The position numbers were made by a program, and so were the translations under genes. A stretch of 64,000 nucleotides of DNA from CAVVKW01 sp963761705. Lineage in GTDB: Bacteria; Verrucomicrobiota; Verrucomicrobiia; Chthoniobacterales; JAATET01. This document shows positions 61,380-64,000 of the stretch, piece after piece. The notes below the pieces were generated by a model. The model worked only from the letters and a program-made list of their open reading frames with translations, had not been told where the DNA came from and did no database searches. The DNA lies in the NCBI GenBank assembly GCA_963761705.1, contig CAVXHK010000001.1:1364001-1428000 (forward strand). The letters run 5' to 3'. The first letter of the stretch is position 1; each line of letters opens with the position of its first letter.

Positions 61380-62440
61380 TTCAAAACCGACTCATTAGCT
61401 GCAATTTCGCGCTCAATCCGGCGCTTGGCCATTGAGGTATAGTCGCGATTTACCTCAATCCCGGTCCATCTTCGGCCGAGCCTTTGCGCGGCAGCGGAAG
61501 TCGTTCCGCTCCCGTTAAAAGGATCCAGGACGGCGTCGCCCCGACGGCTGCTGGACGCAATGAGGTGATGGATCAAGGCGATCGGCTTTTGCGAAGGATG
61601 ACCGATCTTTTCCTTGGAAGATCCTTTCAGAGATGGAATCCGCAAGATGTTGGTTGCGTATTTACCTTTGCGGAGATGGCTCTCACGGGCTCGTTTGTCC
61701 TTGTATCGATTGTCCTTGAGGTAGCTCTGAATGGTTTCCTCGTCGTAGGAAAGCCGAACGGCATCTTTGTCAAAGTAGGGCTTTGCATCGGCTCCGTGCC
61801 TGAGGACGAGAATCATTTCGTACTGCGGGGTAAACGAGTCGGAGCGTTCGTTATATCCAACGGCCCGGTCCCAAATCAGCATGTCGTGGAACTGCATTTC
61901 TCGAGTCGCCATTGAGCTCAGATGCAACCAAACGTGTTCGCGTTTCCCGAGCTGACCAAAGATGTAGAGCAGACCATCTTTGCGAAGGACTCGTTTGCAC
62001 TCGCGGATCCATTCGAGAGTCCATTGGAGGTAATCGTCGGGGGTCTCCCAAGCGTTGTCCCATGATTCTCGTTTGAGAACCTGAAAATACGGGGGATCTG
62101 CCACGATCATTTGAAATTCAGCGGCAGGGAGGGCCGGGAGGATTGTCAGAGCATCGCCGACCAGAAGATGTCCGCTGCCCAAGCGCTGAGCAGAAAGTGG
62201 ATTGGTAAGATCGGCCACCTTCCGTTCTGAAACCATTTCGCTGGCGCAAGCGTTTGATGCGGGACGCCCGACCTTCCTTCTTCCGAAGAGCGCGAATTGT
62301 TCAAGCGCTGACGTTGTGATGCTGAAATCGCGGCCTCGTTTCACGGCGGGTATCCGACCTTCTTTGATGAGTTTCCGAACGCGGCTCGGAGTGACTCCGA
62401 GGAATGCCGCTGCTGCTTTGGTGGTAAAATCATTGCTCAT
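61376..62440 (-). CDS. DNA N4/N6-methyltransferase with fused N-terminal excisionase-type HTH
   Basis: 354 residues from ATG 62440. Residues 1-50 form a MerR/Xis-like helix-turn-helix (KAAAAFLGVTPSRVRKLIKE and GRIPAVKRGRDFSI). The catalytic domain begins about residue 85. Motif IV is ADPPYFQ, and the SAM-binding motif I comes later in DPFNGSGTTSAAAQRLGRRW followed by TGIEVNRDY. The order IV then I marks a beta-class m4C/m6A enzyme. HPSQKPIALIHHLI is the typical pre-motif-I block. No restriction endonuclease is intact next to it. Base composition is less GC-rich than the neighbours, which suggests transfer (inference). Confidence 0.88.
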   Translation of the reverse strand: MSNDFTTKAAAAFLGVTPSRVRKLIKEGRIPAVKRGRDFSITTSALEQFALFGRRKVGRPASNACASEMVSERKVADLTNPLSAQRLGSGHLLVGDALTILPALPAAEFQMIVADPPYFQVLKRESWDNAWETPDDYLQWTLEWIRECKRVLRKDGLLYIFGQLGKREHVWLHLSSMATREMQFHDMLIWDRAVGYNERSDSFTPQYEMILVLRHGADAKPYFDKDAVRLSYDEETIQSYLKDNRYKDKRARESHLRKGKYATNILRIPSLKGSSKEKIGHPSQKPIALIHHLIASSSRRGDAVLDPFNGSGTTSAAAQRLGRRWTGIEVNRDYTSMAKRRIEREIAANESVLN

Positions 62441-62626
62441 GAGAAACGATTTCCTAGTTTCGACGGCTGCCACAAGCCAAACTAGACAGATTGGTGTCGA
62501 CCCCGGGCCTAGGAATTCAAAGCCACGCGGCATTTAATCAATGATGGTGGAAGGGACGGGCGGTCTCAGCTTGGATTGAAGATCGGCTCGAATTTTGCTC
62601 AGGTGAGGCCTTGAAACTTTTGTTGT

Positions 62627-63688
62627 ATGCCAAAAATTAGACTTTCTGGGACGGTTCAGGGGGCGGATGATCCGAATCGGGCCGCTCGCGCTCGCTTGCT
62701 TTACCTCCTCTTTGCCAAGGGATGGGACATTTACAATTCGAACGGGGATCAGCGGATTTCGCTGGCGAACATCGAGAAGAAGATCATCGAGTCGGACGCG
62801 TTCGTGTTCACGCCGGGTGCGACGCTGGAGGATATGTTCAAAGCGATCTCGATCTTTGTCGGGTTTCAGACGCTGGATCAAAATCTCGCGGGGAAGCCCA
62901 CCGTTATTCTGAATGACGATGGGTCTTGGGATGCGCTTTTCGCGATCCTGGCCCACATGAAGGGGTTGGGGACGGTGGCGCAGGAGTACGATCAATTTTT
63001 GCACATGGTGGATTCGGCGGAGGCGGTGCTTGATGAGCTGGAGCGGATTCGCGCGACGGGTCACCCCGAAGCTGGGCGGCACAAGTTTGAAGACGCGGAG
63101 GTCACGATCATGGAGACGCCGATGCCGGCGGACTACGTTGGGAGCGCTTGCGTGTTCTGCTCGGCTTCGTTGGAGGATCCGCTTTATCTCGCTGACGGCG
63201 AGGCGTTGGGTGGGATTTTGGCGGACAACAAGATCGGGTGCGTTTCGGGAGCCGGGCGGTCTGGGATCATGGGCGCGGTCGTGCGTGGAGCGGTGAAGGC
63301 GGGGGGCTGGACGGCGGGATCGAACGTGCCGCACATCATCCGCTTGGAAGGGTTGCCGGACGGGCTCTCCAGCTTCTGGCTGCGACCGGATATCTACACG
63401 CGGATGGAGGTGATGATCGAGAACTCGGATGCGTTTGTGATTTTCCCGGGAGGAGCGGGAACGGTGCAGGAGCTGCTGGCGCTGATGATCTTCAAGCACC
63501 AGGGCAGCCCGCTCATGGAGGGCAAACCCGTGGTGATCTTCAATCGAAAGAACGCGGATGGGATGGCGTTCTGGGATCCGGTGATTGAGATGCTTGGGAA
63601 GATGAGTAAGCCCGAAGATTTCGTCGTGGTAGAGGAATTGGGGGAGATTTTGCCGGCGATTTTGCCGGGGATGCGGAAGGTCGCTTGA
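62627..63688 (+). CDS. LOG-family (Rossmann, nucleotide-binding) protein with a duplicated N-terminal half
   Basis: 353 residues. The C-terminal half (about 165-353) is a LOG/lysine-decarboxylase-like domain: YVGSACVFCSASLEDPLYLA, VSGAGRSGIMGAVVRGAVKA and IFPGGAGTVQELLALM (the PGGxGTxxE motif). The N-terminal half repeats the same layout in decayed form: VFTPGATLEDMFKAISIFVG matches PGGAGTVQELLALMIFKH but lacks the second Gly pair and the Glu, and then PTVILNDDGSWDALFAIL aligns with PVVIFNRKNADGMAFWDPVI. The family includes cytokinin-activating phosphoribohydrolases that cleave nucleoside monophosphates; activity here is unproven. Confidence 0.8.
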   Translation: MPKIRLSGTVQGADDPNRAARARLLYLLFAKGWDIYNSNGDQRISLANIEKKIIESDAFVFTPGATLEDMFKAISIFVGFQTLDQNLAGKPTVILNDDGSWDALFAILAHMKGLGTVAQEYDQFLHMVDSAEAVLDELERIRATGHPEAGRHKFEDAEVTIMETPMPADYVGSACVFCSASLEDPLYLADGEALGGILADNKIGCVSGAGRSGIMGAVVRGAVKAGGWTAGSNVPHIIRLEGLPDGLSSFWLRPDIYTRMEVMIENSDAFVIFPGGAGTVQELLALMIFKHQGSPLMEGKPVVIFNRKNADGMAFWDPVIEMLGKMSKPEDFVVVEELGEILPAILPGMRKVA

Positions 63689-63733
63689 GGGGTGAGCGTT
63701 TGCCGGCTTGGCGGGCGTTCTGGGCGAAAGTCA

Positions 63734-63756
63734 GGGCGGGCAGGGACTGACCGCCC
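63734..63756. repeat. Short inverted repeat between convergent genes
   Basis: GGGCGG (63734-63739) and CCGCCC (63751-63756) enclose an 11-base loop, in a GGGCGGGCAGGGACTGACCG context that looks like a dispersed element. It overlaps the permease stop codon and could act as a bidirectional terminator. Confidence 0.5.
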
Positions 63757-64000
63757 TACCGGGCGCGGGGATCGAGGGCGTCCCGCAGGGCGTCGCCGAG
63801 GAAATTGAGGGCCAGAAGGCTGGCGGCCATGGCGGTGGCGGGAAAGACGATCATCCACCAGAAGCTGCGGACCGGGTTAATTGCTCCCGCGCCGTCGGCG
63901 AGGAGGGAGCCGAGGCTGGCCTGGGGTGGTTGGATACCGAGGCCGAGGAAGGAGAGGAAGGATTCGTCGATGATCACGGCGGGGATGGTGAGCGTCAGAT
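63756..64000 (-). CDS. ABC transporter permease, Dpp/Opp type (C-terminal part, continues beyond window)
   Basis: The last 80 codons of a binding-protein-dependent permease. The sequence ends ALNFLGDALRDALDPRAR, the hallmark tail of DppC/OppC, and contains the EAA-loop region (AVIIDESFLSFLGLGIQPPQ then ASLGSLLADG) that contacts the ATPase. One hydrophobic segment (SFWWMIVFPATAMAASLLAL) is visible. Substrate probably di- or oligopeptides or nickel; the rest lies outside the window. Confidence 0.9.
   Translation of the reverse strand, partial: LTLTIPAVIIDESFLSFLGLGIQPPQASLGSLLADGAGAINPVRSFWWMIVFPATAMAASLLALNFLGDALRDALDPRAR

Overview
This is a high-GC bacterial window that looks like a Verrucomicrobiota (Verrucomicrobia) chromosome. 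The evidence is an m-DAP-type division and cell wall (dcw) cluster with an unusual FtsZ and a MurC-MurB fusion, a PEP-CTERM surface protein, a long-form IspG, an IS1380-family insertion sequence and several families of small dispersed repeats. Phylum-level placement is an inference from gene content; I cannot give a genus. I saw no rRNA, tRNA or CRISPR.

Layout. 1-5.6 kb: 3' end of tatA, an L,D-transpeptidase-like secreted protein, a decayed GH18 remnant, and a large membrane-protein gene split by a complete IS1380-type element (2559-4129; TTAG target duplication; removing the element restores the frame). 5.7-10.3 kb: ispG, the site-2 protease rseP, a VTT/DedA-type membrane protein and a small Tyr/Arg-rich secreted protein. 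10.4-32.7 kb: one long minus-strand block that reads, in transcription order, mraZ-rsmH-ftsL-ftsI-murE-murF-mraY-murD-(LysM protein)-ftsW-murG-murC/murB-ddl-ftsQ-ftsA-ftsZ, then clpB. It is headed by four 10-bp MraZ-box repeats. 32.9-40.3 kb: fumC, a CPA1 Na+/H+ antiporter, an AGCS amino-acid symporter, a lipoprotein alpha/beta hydrolase and a phosphofructokinase. 40.4-46.9 kb: a four-gene plus-strand operon with a circularly permuted ATP-grasp fused to an alpha-E domain, two transglutaminase-like proteins and a DUF2126 protein. This is a predicted but biochemically obscure peptide-ligation/modification system and the best candidate here for uncharacterised biology. 46.9-51.4 kb: a lipoprotein, GDP-L-fucose synthase, a half-length aldehyde dehydrogenase, phosphopentomutase (deoB) and an AraC regulator. 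51.5-59.1 kb: a PEP-CTERM protein, a 1309-residue multidomain secreted protein, a Gfo/Idh/MocA oxidoreductase and a family-9 glycosyltransferase. 59.1-64 kb: TPP riboswitch and thiC, an orphan DNA methyltransferase with a fused helix-turn-helix (possible restriction-gene remnant after it), a two-domain LOG-family protein, and the end of a Dpp/Opp-type ABC permease.

A cross-cutting observation: ispG, clpB, ftsI and murC/murB are each broken by exactly one nucleotide, almost always in a short C/G run, although these genes should be essential or highly conserved. Two lesser loci (the GH18 remnant and a 66-codon ORF at 58.0 kb) show the same signature. I annotate the four conserved genes across the break and treat the breaks as probable sequencing indels, with real or programmed frameshifting as the alternative.
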